Origin: Trebonia sp963822615 | Lineage (GTDB): Bacteria; Actinomycetota; Actinomycetes; Streptosporangiales; Streptosporangiaceae | Length of the DNA stretch: 64,000 bases | Assembly (NCBI GenBank): GCA_963822615.1 | Contig: CAWGIM010000010.1 | Span: 248,001-312,000 of the forward strand | Reading direction: 5' to 3' | The notes under the pieces: model-generated | The model's input: the letters and a program-made list of their open reading frames with translations, nothing else | What the model was told of the DNA's origin: nothing | The model's database searches: none | Made by a program: the position numbers and the translations under genes | Shown: piece by piece, positions 36,347 through 47,120 of the stretch | Layout of the letters: each line of letters starts with the position of its first letter | Position numbering within the stretch: the first letter of the stretch is position 1

Positions 36347-37630
36347 ATGCCGGCGATCGTGCTGATCGGCGCCCAGTGGGGCGACGAGGGTAAGGGCAAG
36401 GCAACTGACCTGCTCGGAGACCGCGTTCAGTACGTCGTCAGGTACCAGGGCGGCAACAACGCGGGGCACACGGTCGTTATCGGCGAGGAGAAGTACGCGC
36501 TGCACGTGCTGCCCTCGGGAGTGCTCTCCCCGCAGGTCACCCCGGTTATCGGCAACGGCGTGGTGGTCGACCCGAAGGTGCTGTTCGAGGAGGTCGACGC
36601 CCTGCAAGCGCGCGGCGTGAGCTGCGACCGGCTGCTCGTCAGCGCCAGCGCGCACCTGGTCATGCCCTACCACCGGGCGCTGGACAAGGTCAGCGAGCGG
36701 TTCCTGGGCAAGGCGCGGATCGGCACCACCGGCCGGGGCATCGGCCCCACCTACGGCGACAAGATCGCCCGGGTGGGCATCCGGGTGCAGGACCTGCTCG
36801 ACCCCGGGATCCTGCGGCAGAAGCTCGACCTGGCCCTGCGGGACAAGAACCAGCTGCTGACCAAGGTCTACAACCGCCGCGGGTTCGACGCCGGCCAGGT
36901 CGCCGACGAGTACCTGGCCTACGGCGAGCGGCTGCGGCCCTACGTGGCCGACGTCGGGCTGGTGCTCGGCCGGGCACTCGACGAAGGCGCGACGGTGCTG
37001 CTCGAGGGCGCGCAGGGGTCGCTGCTGGACATCGATCACGGCACCTATCCGTTCGTCACCTCGTCCAACCCGACCGCGGGCGGAGCCTGCGTCGGCTCCG
37101 GCGTCGGGCCGACCCGGATCTCCAAGGTCATCGGCATCGTGAAGGCGTACACCACCCGGGTCGGCTCCGGCCCGTTCCCGACCGAGCTGAACGACGAGGC
37201 GGGTGACTACCTGCGCAAGGCGGGCGGCGAGTACGGGGTGACCACCGGCCGCGCGCGGCGCTGCGGCTGGTTCGACGCGGTGATCGCCCGCTACGCCACC
37301 CGGGTCAACGGGGTCACCGATTTCTTCGTCACCAAGCTCGACGTGCTGTCCTCGCTGGACAAGGTGCCGGTCTGCGTCGCCTACGAGGTCGACGGGCAGC
37401 GCTACGACGAGATCCCGATGACGCAGACCGATTTCCATCACGCCAAGCCGGTCTACGAGTACCTGGACGGCTGGTGGGAGGACATCTCCGAGGCGCGGTC
37501 GTTCGACGACCTGCCCAAGGCGGCCAGGGACTACGTGCGGACGATCGAGGAGCTGTCCGGCGCCCCGGTCAGCGCGGTCGGCGTGGGCCCCCGGCGCGAC
37601 CAGACCCTCCAGCTCCGGCCGCTGTTGTAG
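36347..37630 (+). CDS. purA: Adenylosuccinate synthetase
   Basis: GTP-dependent first step from IMP to AMP; 427 residues. Motifs seen are GAQWGDEGKGKATDLL (P-loop), YQGGNNAGHTVVI, GTTGRGIGPTYGDKIAR, LLEGAQGSLLDIDHGTYPFVTSSNPTAGG and VTTGRARRCGWFD. ATG 36347 is chosen over an upstream GTG because AAAGG lies about 10 nt before it and the protein start MPAIVLIGAQWG is canonical. Followed 21 bp later by purD. Confidence 0.98.
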   Translation: MPAIVLIGAQWGDEGKGKATDLLGDRVQYVVRYQGGNNAGHTVVIGEEKYALHVLPSGVLSPQVTPVIGNGVVVDPKVLFEEVDALQARGVSCDRLLVSASAHLVMPYHRALDKVSERFLGKARIGTTGRGIGPTYGDKIARVGIRVQDLLDPGILRQKLDLALRDKNQLLTKVYNRRGFDAGQVADEYLAYGERLRPYVADVGLVLGRALDEGATVLLEGAQGSLLDIDHGTYPFVTSSNPTAGGACVGSGVGPTRISKVIGIVKAYTTRVGSGPFPTELNDEAGDYLRKAGGEYGVTTGRARRCGWFDAVIARYATRVNGVTDFFVTKLDVLSSLDKVPVCVAYEVDGQRYDEIPMTQTDFHHAKPVYEYLDGWWEDISEARSFDDLPKAARDYVRTIEELSGAPVSAVGVGPRRDQTLQLRPLL

Positions 37631-37637
37631 CGCCGGG

Positions 37638-37643
37638 TAGGCT
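37638..37643 (+). promoter_or_regulatory. Putative -10 box of a leaderless purD promoter
   Basis: TAGGCT ends exactly 8 nt before the GTG of purD, the same arrangement as at 12596 and, on the other strand, at 58685. CGGAG in the spacer could alternatively act as a weak ribosome binding site. Confidence 0.45.
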
Positions 37644-37651
37644 CCCGGAGC

Positions 37652-38911
<1,260 letters not shown>

Positions 38912-40018
38912 CCCGCCGCGGCGGGTCAGTACCCTCGAGCTCTTCTTCGACCTGGTCTTCGTCTTCACCATCACCCAGCTCACCGGGCTGCTGGAAGAGG
39001 ACGTGACGCTGGCCGCGGCCGGCCGGGTGCTGCTGATCTTCGGCGTGCTGTGGTGGATGTACGGGGGTTACGCCTGGCTCACCAACGCGCGGACCCCCGT
39101 CCGCGCCCCGGAGCGGCTGCTGCTGCTGGTGGGCATGGCCGGATTCCTGGTTATCGGGCTCTCGATCCCGCATGCGTTCGGCGCCACCGGCGTGCACGGC
39201 CGGGACGGTCTCGCGCTCGGGCTCGGCTACCTGGTCGTCGTCGCCGTGCACAGCACCCTCTACCTGCGGATCAACCGAAACATTGTGCGCATCCTGCCGT
39301 TCAACCTGACGTCGGCGGCGCTGGTGATCATCGCTGGGCTGTCGCCCGCCCCGGCCGCTTACGGCCTGTGGGGGGCGGCCCTCGCCGTCCTGGTCGTCGG
39401 GCCGCTGGTGAGCCGGCTAGACAGCCGGTTCGCCATCCACCCGTCGCACTTCGTGGAGCGGCACGGCGCGCTGATGATCGTGGCGTTCGGCGAGTCGGTC
39501 CTGGACGTGGGCCTCGGGGCCGCGGGCCATCCGGTCACCTTCTCCCTCGCCCTGTCGGCGGTGCTGGGGCTGGCCCTGCCGGCCTCGCTCTGGTGGGCGT
39601 TCTTCGGCAGCGGTGACGACGACCGCGCGGAGGAGGCACTGACCGTGGCGGACGCGGACCGGCGGCCCAATCTCGCGCTTGGCGCCTACTTCTACGCATA
39701 CATCCCGATGCTGCTCGGCATCGCGGCGATGGCGGCCGGACTGCGGAGCGCCATCGGCCACCCGGGCGCCACCCTGACCGCCGGCCCGGCGATAGCCCTG
39801 GCGGCCGGGGTGACGCTGTTCCTAGCGGGCGACGTGTGGTTCCGCCAGGTGCTCGGCATCGGCCGGCCCTGGTACCGCACGGCCGCGGCCGGGCTCGCCC
39901 TGGCCGCCTGGCCGGTGTCGGCCAGGGTGGACGCGGCGGCCGGGATAGCGCTGCTCACCTTGGTGACGGCGGCCGCGCTGGCGCTGGACGGCCGCGCCGG
40001 GCGCGCTACCGTTGAAGC

Positions 40019-41326
40019 ATGATCGACAGGTACACGCTGCCCGAGATGGGCCGGGTCTGGTCCGACGCCCACAAGTACGAGCTCTGGTGCCGGGTGGAAA
40101 CCCTGGTACTCGAGGCGCACGCGCGCGCGGGGACGGTGCCTGCCGCGGCGGTCGGGCCGGTCCAGGCCGCTCCCCCGCCCACCCCGGAGGCGGTGGCCGA
40201 GGTCGAGGCGGTCACCGAGCACGACGTGATCGCGTTCCTGACCGCCTGGGCGGACAACACCGAGCCCCGGTCCGCCGCCGCCTACGTGCACTACGGGATG
40301 ACCTCGTCCGACCTGCTCGACACGTCGCTGGCGCTGCAGCTGACCGAGGCGACCGACATCATCCTGGCCAAGGCGGACCGGCTGGTGGCGGTGCTGCGCG
40401 AGCACGCGCTCGCGCACCGCGCCACGCTGCGCTCGGGGCGGACGCACGGCATCCACGCCGAGCCCGACCTGTGGGGCCACCGGGTGGCCGACTTCGCGTT
40501 CGCCGCCGCCCGGTCGCGTGACCGGGTGCGGCAGGCCCGGGCGGCGGTGGCGGTCGGCAAGCTGTCCGGCCCGGTCGGCAGCTACTCCAACATCGACCCC
40601 TCGGTCGAGGCCGAGGTGATGCCCGCGCTCGGGCTGCGCGCGGCCGACGTGGCCACCCAGGTGGTGATCCGCGACGGCATCGCCGAGTGGGTGTCCGCGC
40701 TCGCCATCCTGGCCACGGTGTGCGAGGCGGTCGCGCTCGAGGTGCGGCACGGCCAGCGGACCGAGGTGCGCGAGCTGGCCGAGCCGTTCCGCACCGGGCA
40801 GAAGGGCTCGTCGGCGATGCCGCACAAGAAGAACCCGATCCGCTCGGAGCGGATCTGCGGCCTTGCCCGCGTGATCAGGTCTTACGTGACCCCGGTGACC
40901 GAGGGCATACCGCTGTGGCACGAGCGAGACATCTCACACTCCAGCGTGGAGCGGGTCGCGCTGCCCGACGCCGCGATCGCCACCGACTACACGCTGCACC
41001 TGACGGCCGGCCTGGTCGAGGGGCTGGTGGTGGACGAGGCCAGGATGCGGGCCAACATGGACGTCACCCACGGCCTCCTGTACTCCTCATCGGTGCTGCT
41101 TGAGCTGGTGTCGGGCGGCTTGTCGCGGGAGGACGCGTACGGGCTGGTGCAGGCGGCCGCGATGGATACCTGGGACACCGCGACTCCGTTCCGTGAATCT
41201 CTCATCACAGAGGGTAAGAAGAGAAACATGCTACTTGATGAGGCGGCCCTGGACCGGGCGTTCCGCGCGGAAAGCTACGTCGCGCGGCTAGGACCCGTAT
41301 TCGACCGTCTCGAGAGTCTCGCCTGA
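40019..41326 (+). CDS. purB: Adenylosuccinate lyase
   Basis: Fumarase-superfamily lyase acting twice in purine synthesis (SAICAR to AICAR, and adenylosuccinate to AMP); 435 residues. The signature loop is KGSSAMPHKKNPIRSERI. The catalytic His regions are YGMTSSDLLDT and RTHGIHAEPD, with ERDISHSSVERVALPD later. The ATG overlaps the ltrA stop; a TACCGT box lies 6 nt upstream and no ribosome binding site is seen. It is followed by a small hairpin and then murA. Confidence 0.97.
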   Translation: MIDRYTLPEMGRVWSDAHKYELWCRVETLVLEAHARAGTVPAAAVGPVQAAPPPTPEAVAEVEAVTEHDVIAFLTAWADNTEPRSAAAYVHYGMTSSDLLDTSLALQLTEATDIILAKADRLVAVLREHALAHRATLRSGRTHGIHAEPDLWGHRVADFAFAAARSRDRVRQARAAVAVGKLSGPVGSYSNIDPSVEAEVMPALGLRAADVATQVVIRDGIAEWVSALAILATVCEAVALEVRHGQRTEVRELAEPFRTGQKGSSAMPHKKNPIRSERICGLARVIRSYVTPVTEGIPLWHERDISHSSVERVALPDAAIATDYTLHLTAGLVEGLVVDEARMRANMDVTHGLLYSSSVLLELVSGGLSREDAYGLVQAAAMDTWDTATPFRESLITEGKKRNMLLDEAALDRAFRAESYVARLGPVFDRLESLA

Positions 41327-41343
41327 CCACCCGCCTCGGGTGG
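41327..41343 (+). terminator. Short hairpin after purB
   Basis: CCACCCG and CGGGTGG pair around a 3-nt loop immediately downstream of the purB stop. No T-run follows, so it is a weak terminator candidate. Confidence 0.4.
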
Positions 41344-41368
41344 CATACTGAACAAGGCGATCGCTCGG

Positions 41369-41387
41369 GCGTGCTCGCAGAGCACGC
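41369..41387 (+). promoter_or_regulatory. murA leader hairpin
   Basis: GCGTGCTC and GAGCACGC form a perfect 8-bp stem around GCA, about 40 nt before the murA start. It may be the end of purB transcription or a 5' leader element of murA. Confidence 0.4.
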
Positions 41388-41425
41388 TGTTCTCGAACTT
41401 CCCCTCGGACAGGAGCTGCATCCAC

Positions 41426-42721
41426 ATGACCAAGGGCACCGAGATCCGCTACCGCGTCCGCGGCGGCGCGCCCCTGCGGGGCACGGTCTTCGTTCAAGGG
41501 GCGAAGAACGCGGCCCTGAAGATGATCGCCGCGGCGCTGCTGACGGACAAGGGCCGGACAGTACTGCGCAACGTCCCGCCGATCGAGGACGTGCGGCGCG
41601 CGGTCGAACTGGCGCAGGCGCTCGGTGCCCGCGTTGAGTTCCATGAGGCCGAGCGCACCCTGGTGGTGGACGCCGCGACGCTGACCTCGCCGGTGCTGCC
41701 GGCCGAGATCGCCCGCCGCTTCCGCGGCTCGGTGCTGTTCGTGCCCGCGCTGCTGCACCGCTTCGGCGAGGCCGTCATCGAGGGCGTCGGCGGTTGCAAC
41801 CTGGGCAGCAGGAACCTCGACTTCCACTACCGCGGCTTCGCCCGGCTGGGCGCGACGGTCGACGAGGGTGAGAGCGTCATCCGCATCACCGCCCCCGACG
41901 GGCTCCGCGGCGCGCACCTCTACCTGGACACGCCGTCGCACACCGGCACCGAGAACCTGATGATGGCGGCGTCGCTCGCGCCGGGCACCACGGTCATCGA
42001 CAACACGGCCCAGGAGCCCGAGGTTCTCGACATGATCGCGTTCCTCAGCAAGATGGGCGCGGAGATCAGCGGCGGCGGCACCGGCTTCATCACCGTGCGC
42101 GGGGTCTCCGAGCTGACCGCGGTCGAGCACACCGTGATGGCGGACCGGATCGACGCCGGCGTGTTCGCCATGGCCTTGGCCGCCGCGGGCGGAGAGATCA
42201 ACCTGGTCGGCGCGAACCTTGACCACCTGGGCGTGGTGCGCTGGAAGCTGGAGCAGATGGGCGTGGAGTTCTCCACCAACGGCGCCGTGCTCCAGGTCCG
42301 CCGGGAGAAGCCGCTGCGCCCGATCAACGTGATCACCAGCCCGTTCCCGGGCTTCGCGACCGACCTGCAGTCCCCGATCATGACCCTGGCGACGATGGCC
42401 GACGGCGCCAGCTACATCCGGGAGACGATCTTCGACGGCCGCTACACCCTGGTGCCCGAGCTGAACAAGATGGGCGCCAAGGTGGAGATCGACAACAACG
42501 TCGCCATCGTGCACGGGCCGACCGCGCTCCGCGGGACCGACGTGGTAGCGCATGACCTGCGCGGCGGCGCGGCGCTGATCCTGGCGGGCATGGCGGCCGA
42601 GGGCGAGACCGTGATCTCCAACGGCTACTACATCGACCGCGGCCACGCCGCCATCGACGAGCGGCTGCGGGCACTCGGCGCCGACGTCAGCGCCGAGGAG
42701 CACGAGGTCGAGCTCGACTAG
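41426..42721 (+). CDS. murA: UDP-N-acetylglucosamine 1-carboxyvinyltransferase (MurA)
   Basis: First committed enzyme of peptidoglycan precursor synthesis, transferring enolpyruvate to UDP-GlcNAc; 431 residues. Conserved elements are VQGAKNAALKMIAAALL at the start, RNVPPIEDV, the catalytic-loop Cys in GGCNLGSRNLDFHY (the fosfomycin-sensitive position), and FATDLQSPIMTLATMADG. AGGAG lies about 12 nt before the ATG. Some actinomycetes have two MurA paralogues, so whether this is the main one cannot be told. Ends at a terminator shared with the convergent aminotransferase. Confidence 0.94.
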   Translation: MTKGTEIRYRVRGGAPLRGTVFVQGAKNAALKMIAAALLTDKGRTVLRNVPPIEDVRRAVELAQALGARVEFHEAERTLVVDAATLTSPVLPAEIARRFRGSVLFVPALLHRFGEAVIEGVGGCNLGSRNLDFHYRGFARLGATVDEGESVIRITAPDGLRGAHLYLDTPSHTGTENLMMAASLAPGTTVIDNTAQEPEVLDMIAFLSKMGAEISGGGTGFITVRGVSELTAVEHTVMADRIDAGVFAMALAAAGGEINLVGANLDHLGVVRWKLEQMGVEFSTNGAVLQVRREKPLRPINVITSPFPGFATDLQSPIMTLATMADGASYIRETIFDGRYTLVPELNKMGAKVEIDNNVAIVHGPTALRGTDVVAHDLRGGAALILAGMAAEGETVISNGYYIDRGHAAIDERLRALGADVSAEEHEVELD

Positions 42722-42757
42722 GTTCCCTCATCTGGGTTGGTTCCCAGGGTGATCAAG

Positions 42758-42791
42758 CGGGTGCGGCTGGCAGTCAGCCGCACCCGTTCGG
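42758..42791. terminator. Bidirectional terminator between murA and hisC-like gene
   Basis: CGGGTGCGGCTG (42758-42769) pairs with CAGCCGCACCCG (42775-42786) around GCAGT. The right side continues TTCGG as in the 10434 terminator, while the left flank AAG is diverged from CCGAA. Confidence 0.85.
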
Positions 42792-42802
42792 CCTATCCGG
42801 GG

Positions 42803-43882
42803 TTAGCCGCGGCGGCGGAAGTCAGCCGCCACCGCCAGGAAGGCGTCGTTGGCGGCCGGGGTGCCGATCGAGACCCGCGCGCCCTCGCCGGCGTAGGGAC
42901 GGACCGCGATGCCGGACGCGTCGCACGCTTGCGAGAACTCGGTGGTGCGGTCGCCGAGCCGCAGCCAGACGAAGTTGGCCTCGCTCTCCGGCACCGCCCA
43001 GCCGTCCTCCCGCAGCGCCCCGCTGACCCGGTCGCGTTCCTTGACCACGTTCTCCACCCGCTCGAGCAGTTCTTCCTCGGCGTTGAGGGACGCGATCGCG
43101 GCCGCCTGGGCGACCGAGCTCACCGTGAACGTCAGCATCGTCTTGCGGACCGCCTCGGCCACCGGCTCGTGGCCGATGAGGAAGCCGACCCGCAGCCCGG
43201 CCAGCCCGTAGGCCTTGGAGAAGGTGCGCAGCACGGCCACGTTGGGGCGGTCACGGTACAGCTCGATGCCGTCGGTGACCCGCGGGTCGCGGATGTACTC
43301 CCGGTACGCCTCGTCCAGCACCACCAGGCAGTCGCCCGGCACCTGGTCGATGAACTCAGTCAGCTCCGGCTCGCGGACCACCGTGCCGGTCGGGTTGTTC
43401 GGGTTGCAGACCAGGACGAGCCGCGTGCGCGGGGTGATCGCGCTGGCCAGCGCGGCCAGGTCGTGTGTCTCGTCCCGCAGCGGCACCCGGACCGAGGTGG
43501 CGTGCGCGAGGTCGGCCAGCCCCGGGTAGGCCTCGAACGAGCGCCAGGCGTAGACGACCTCGTCGCCCGGGTCGCTGACCGCCTCCATGATCTGCTTGAG
43601 CACCCCGACCGAGCCGCAGCCGACCGCGACGTGGGCGGCCGGCACCGCGAACCGTTCGGCCAGCGCACTGGTCAGCGCCGCGGCGGTGGTGTCGGGGTAG
43701 CGGTGGATCTCCCCGCTCGCGTCCGCCAGCACCCCGAGGACCGACGGCAGCGGGCCGTAGGGCGACTCGTTGGAGGACAGCTTGTGCGCAGCCTGGCCCC
43801 CGACGGCGACCGGCGCCTTGCCTGGCTTGTAGGCGGGCACGGTGTCGAGCACCGGACGGAACCGGGGCGTTAGGTCACTCAT
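42803..43882 (-). CDS. Histidinol-phosphate / aromatic aminotransferase
   Basis: A PLP-dependent fold-type I aminotransferase of 359 residues. Motifs are KLSSNESPYGPLPSV, VAVGCGSVGVLKQIM, LVCNPNNPTGTVV, VVLDEAYREYI and the PLP Lys in RTFSKAYGLAGLRVGF. These fit both HisC and the phenylalanine aminotransferase Pat. No his operon is nearby, which leans toward Pat or a second HisC. Two ATG codons are in frame; the downstream one (43882, MSDLTPRF) lies 7 nt after TAATCT and is preferred. Confidence 0.85.
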   Translation of the reverse strand: MSDLTPRFRPVLDTVPAYKPGKAPVAVGGQAAHKLSSNESPYGPLPSVLGVLADASGEIHRYPDTTAAALTSALAERFAVPAAHVAVGCGSVGVLKQIMEAVSDPGDEVVYAWRSFEAYPGLADLAHATSVRVPLRDETHDLAALASAITPRTRLVLVCNPNNPTGTVVREPELTEFIDQVPGDCLVVLDEAYREYIRDPRVTDGIELYRDRPNVAVLRTFSKAYGLAGLRVGFLIGHEPVAEAVRKTMLTFTVSSVAQAAAIASLNAEEELLERVENVVKERDRVSGALREDGWAVPESEANFVWLRLGDRTTEFSQACDASGIAVRPYAGEGARVSIGTPAANDAFLAVAADFRRRG

Positions 43883-43889
43883 GCCCATT

Positions 43890-43895
43890 AGATTA
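43890..43895 (-). promoter_or_regulatory. Putative -10 box of a leaderless aminotransferase promoter
   Basis: TAATCT on the minus strand ends 7 nt before the ATG at 43882; no Shine-Dalgarno sequence is present. Confidence 0.4.
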
Positions 43896-43907
43896 GGACA
43901 GGTTGGC

Positions 43908-44649
43908 TCAGGACAGTGTTTTGGCCGCGAAGGCGTAGGCCTGCTGACCGAGCTCCTTGACCGCCTTCTCGGACGCGTTCGGCCCGGTCACGGTCACCGT
44001 GCCGACGAAGCCCTTGCCCCGGTAGATCAGCGACCACGAGTCGTCGCCGGCCCCCACCGCGTGCACGTTCAGCTCCTTGGCCTGCTGGCCGATGCCCGCG
44101 ACCGCCTTCTGGGTGACGGTGTACTTGAAGGTCTTGCCGTCGACCTTCTCCGCGTAGCTCGCGCACTTGGCGGGCACCCGGCCGGCCAGCGCGGCCGACG
44201 CGGACTTGGCGGCGGAGCCGATCACGACCTCCGACACCCCGTTGCCCGCCACCTTGAAGTTGACCGCGGCGGCCTGCGACGCAGCCAGCGCGGCCGGGTC
44301 GAACCCCTGGGTGGCGGCGCCCGCGCAGCCCTTCGGCGTCACCGTGACGGTGCCGCTGGCGGCCGCCTTGCCGGTGCTGGCCCCCGGCATCGACGCGTAC
44401 CGGCCCACGCTCGCGGGCGTGGCCGCCGCGACCCCGTTGACCTTGGTCAGCAGCGCGCCGCGAAGCTCGGCGGCGCTGAACCCGCCCGACACCGCCTTGG
44501 CGGCCGAGGCCGCGGCGGTAGCCCCGGCCGAGCCCGCGCCCCCGCCACTGCACCCGGTCAGCCCCGCTAGCCCTGGCCAGCCCCGCCAGCCCCGCCAGGG
44601 CCGCGGGTACCAGCACCCGCGGAGCACGCCGCAACCAGCCGTCGCCCAT
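43908..44649 (-). CDS. Predicted lipoprotein, signal peptide frameshifted as read
   Basis: The main body (about 210 residues: GGFSAAELRGALLTKVNGV, SYAEKVDGKTFKYTVTQKAV, FVGTVTVTGPNASEKAVKELG) has the look of actinobacterial secreted lipoproteins of unknown role. A lipobox LTGC-SGGG begins it. The expected signal peptide, MGDGWLRRAPRVLVPAALAG, starts at ATG 44649 but in another frame. The two meet in a 9-nt (Leu-Ala-Gly) repeat near 44571-44580, where one unit has 10 nt. Removing one base gives a perfect lipoprotein signal sequence. So the gene is inactivated, variable, or misread. Confidence 0.7.
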
Positions 44650-44753
44650 CCCCCACCCCCAAGAAAGCTCACACCCCACGTCAATCCGTGAGCGTAGCGC
44701 GCGGGCGCCCCCTAAGCAACGCTCAGCAATCATTGAGTTACTCAAAGTGACGA

Positions 44754-44784
44754 GAGTCGACTGCCCCCGTTCGGCTGGCGACTC
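44754..44784 (-). terminator. Hairpin carrying the shared terminator motif
   Basis: GAGTCG (44754-44759) and CGACTC (44779-44784) enclose CCGAACGGGGGCAG read on the minus strand, a variant of the motif at 10434. It follows the stop of the leftward membrane protein gene. Confidence 0.5.
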
Positions 44785-44790
44785 GGTTGG

Positions 44791-46341
44791 TCACGCCTTC
44801 CCGGTGAGCCCCGAGTAGTCGGCGACGATGCTGGGCGTGCCCGCGCCGGCCGGCGGGTCGTAGGCGGCGAACTGGTCCAGGTAGCTGAGGCCAGCGCTCG
44901 GCACCGGCAGGGCGGAGGAGTAGAGGCCGGGGACCGTCAGGCGCAGCGCCGATCCGGCCGGCGGGGTGATCGTCAAGGTGGCCGCGTCGGCGTAGAAGAC
45001 GAGCGCGCCGCCGCTCGTGGTGCGCAGCGCGAACGTTTCCCCTTCGTCCCCGGTCACCGGCGCGTGCGTGCCGGTGACGGTCGCGGTGGGGAGCTCGCCC
45101 TGCCAGAACCGCTGGTCGGCGCTCTCCGCGAGGTTGCCGGGGTCGGTGACGGGGCCGCTGCCGTTGAGCGAGGCGGCGGTGAGCGCGGGGAGCTGGCCGG
45201 GGGAGGTTGCCAGCGCGGACGTGGTCGCGGTGACGGCCGTCGCGAGGCCGTCGGCGCCGATCGCCGGCTGCGGAACGTTCGCGCCCGACAACGCGAAGGG
45301 CTCGATCGCGTTCTTCCACCGCCCACCCGGGGTGGCCTGGGTGAACAGCAGGTACTCGACCGATGTGACCTTGTTCGGACTGCTCAGGAACGCGTTACCG
45401 ACCCGGACGACGAACCACCGCGGCCCGGTAGCGGGCTCGTTCGCGGGCAGGTAATAGGTCGAGCTGGCCGGCGCGAACGCGGGGTAGGGAGTTGTGCCCT
45501 CCGCCGCCTGCGTCCGGTACAGGCCGGCGTCGATCGCGTCGCTGCTGCCGGTCTCGATCGCGGCGAGCTGGGCGTCGTCGCGCGCCGCGTTCGCGCTGTT
45601 GTTCGCGGCCGTGTAGCTGGCGAGGATGTCCTGGGCCTGCGCCGGCGACAGCGGCGCGGCCGCCACCGCCGCGGGTGACGGGGCCGTCGACGGCCGGGGG
45701 GTCGCCGCCCTGGACGGCGTCGCCTTCGGCGCGGCCGGCTGGCTCACGGCCCGGGCGGACGCCGGCGGCGTGACCGTGCGGATCATGGTGCCCGCGGCCT
45801 GATTGCCCGGGTGACCTCCGTGCAGCAGCACGGCGGCCCCGCCGACGGCGGCGGCCACGGCCACAACCCCCGCGTACACCAGCCGGCGTCGGCTCGGGCC
45901 GGTCTCGCTGGCCGGCTGGGCCGGCCAGTGCGGGCCTGCCTGCCACTCTTCGCCGGCCAGCTGGTCGCCGACACCAGCCCCCGGCCCGGGGGGGAAGAAA
46001 TCGGCCAGGTACGGGCCGGCCGCCCACTGGGCGGTCGCCGCGGACTGGTCGGGGCCGGGCTGGACGTCGGAGGCGAACCGGTCGTCAGGGGCGAACCGGT
46101 CGTCGGGTACTTTCGCGGGCAGCCAGGGTGCGTGGGGCTCGTACTGAGTGGCGGGAGGGCGGGGCGGGGCGTCCAGATCGTCTAGGTCTTCCTCACCGCC
46201 GGAACCAGCGAAGCTCGCGTCCGTCCAGTCCCAGTTGCCGGTCCAGTGAACGCCGCCCATGGGGTAGGCGGGGTTGCCGCCCCGGGAGGAACCCGCATCG
46301 TGGTGGCCGGCCGGCTGGCGGCCGAAGTCCCCGTCGCTCAT
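44791..46341 (-). CDS. Hypothetical single-pass membrane protein with large extracytoplasmic domain
   Basis: A 516-residue protein. Residues 1-150 are cytoplasmic, acidic and Pro/Gly-rich. One helix (RLVYAGVVAVAAAVGGAAVLL) near residues 152-172 anchors it. A Thr/Pro/Ala-rich stalk follows, then a 270-residue domain starting PLSPAQAQDILASYTAANN with WFVVRVGNAFLSS and a C-terminal QFAAYDPPAGAGTPSIVADYSG. The domain resembles the uncharacterised outer domains of many actinobacterial membrane proteins. No function is assigned. Stands alone, leftward. Confidence 0.75.
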   Translation of the reverse strand: MSDGDFGRQPAGHHDAGSSRGGNPAYPMGGVHWTGNWDWTDASFAGSGGEEDLDDLDAPPRPPATQYEPHAPWLPAKVPDDRFAPDDRFASDVQPGPDQSAATAQWAAGPYLADFFPPGPGAGVGDQLAGEEWQAGPHWPAQPASETGPSRRRLVYAGVVAVAAAVGGAAVLLHGGHPGNQAAGTMIRTVTPPASARAVSQPAAPKATPSRAATPRPSTAPSPAAVAAAPLSPAQAQDILASYTAANNSANAARDDAQLAAIETGSSDAIDAGLYRTQAAEGTTPYPAFAPASSTYYLPANEPATGPRWFVVRVGNAFLSSPNKVTSVEYLLFTQATPGGRWKNAIEPFALSGANVPQPAIGADGLATAVTATTSALATSPGQLPALTAASLNGSGPVTDPGNLAESADQRFWQGELPTATVTGTHAPVTGDEGETFALRTTSGGALVFYADAATLTITPPAGSALRLTVPGLYSSALPVPSAGLSYLDQFAAYDPPAGAGTPSIVADYSGLTGKA

Positions 46342-46484
46342 GGCGCTCCCCAGGTACGGGCTATCACCAGAACACGGTAACGCTGGCGCGGCTGCCCGTG
46401 CGCAGCCGGCGCTGATTGGTCACAGTGACGTAAGGAACCGCTGGGACTGCGGCCGCCAAACGGGGGGAAATGCGCGGGCCTGGG

Positions 46485-46571
46485 CGGTGGAGGTGGGATT
46501 TGAACCCACGGAGAGGTTGCCCCCTCACACGCTTTCGAGGCGTGCGCGCTCGGCCACTACGCGACTCCACC
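46485..46571 (-). tRNA. tRNA-Ser (anticodon CGA)
   Basis: 87-nt class II tRNA on the minus strand. Acceptor GGTGGAG pairs with CTCCACC, anticodon loop CTCGAAA, long variable arm, T-loop GGTTCAAATCC. Discriminator G; CCA is not encoded. Confidence 0.95.
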
Positions 46572-46616
46572 GCCGCTGAGCTTACCTGAAGCCGGGGCTA
46601 AACGACGACTCGGGTG

Positions 46617-47102
46617 TTACCGGCGTTCGGAGAAGAACCGGCGGAGCAAGGCGAGGCACTCGTCGGCCAGCACGCCGCCGATCACCTCGGGCACCGGGAC
46701 GGCGCGCTGGTCGCGCACCACGTCCCAGATCGAGCCGACCGCGCCTGCCCGCGGGTCGTCCGCGCCGTACACCAGCCGGCCCAGCCGGGCGGCGGTCACC
46801 GCGCCCGCGCACATGGTGCACGGCTCAAGCGTCACCACCAGCGTCATGTCGTCGAGCCGCCACCGGCCCGCCGCGCTGCCTGCTGCCCTGAGCGCTTCGA
46901 CCTCGGCGTGGGCGGTCGGGTCGGCAGCCGCCTCGCGCCGGTTGCGGCCGCGGGCGACGACGGCCCCCGCGGGGTCGAGGACGACCGCGCCGACCGGCAC
47001 GTCGCCCGCCGCGGCGGCTGCCTCCGCCTCGGCCAGCGCGGCCCGCATGGCGGGCTCGAACGTCGCCTGGTAACCGCTGGCGCGGTCCGGCTCGCCTGGC
47101 AC
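46617..47102 (-). CDS. tadA: tRNA adenosine(34) deaminase TadA
   Basis: Deaminates A34 to inosine in tRNA-Arg(ACG). Zinc-site motifs HAEVEAL and PCTMCAGA are in place, with the catalytic Glu in HAE. The protein is 161 residues, and the RLVYGADDPRAGAVGS loop is typical. The GTG at 47102 is the likely start; a later ATG (MRAALAEAEA) is less likely because it would shorten the first helix. It follows its partner gene by 18 bp on the same strand. Confidence 0.92.
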   Translation of the reverse strand: MPGEPDRASGYQATFEPAMRAALAEAEAAAAAGDVPVGAVVLDPAGAVVARGRNRREAAADPTAHAEVEALRAAGSAAGRWRLDDMTLVVTLEPCTMCAGAVTAARLGRLVYGADDPRAGAVGSIWDVVRDQRAVPVPEVIGGVLADECLALLRRFFSERR

Positions 47103-47120
47103 CGCGCGGTCCGGACCGCG

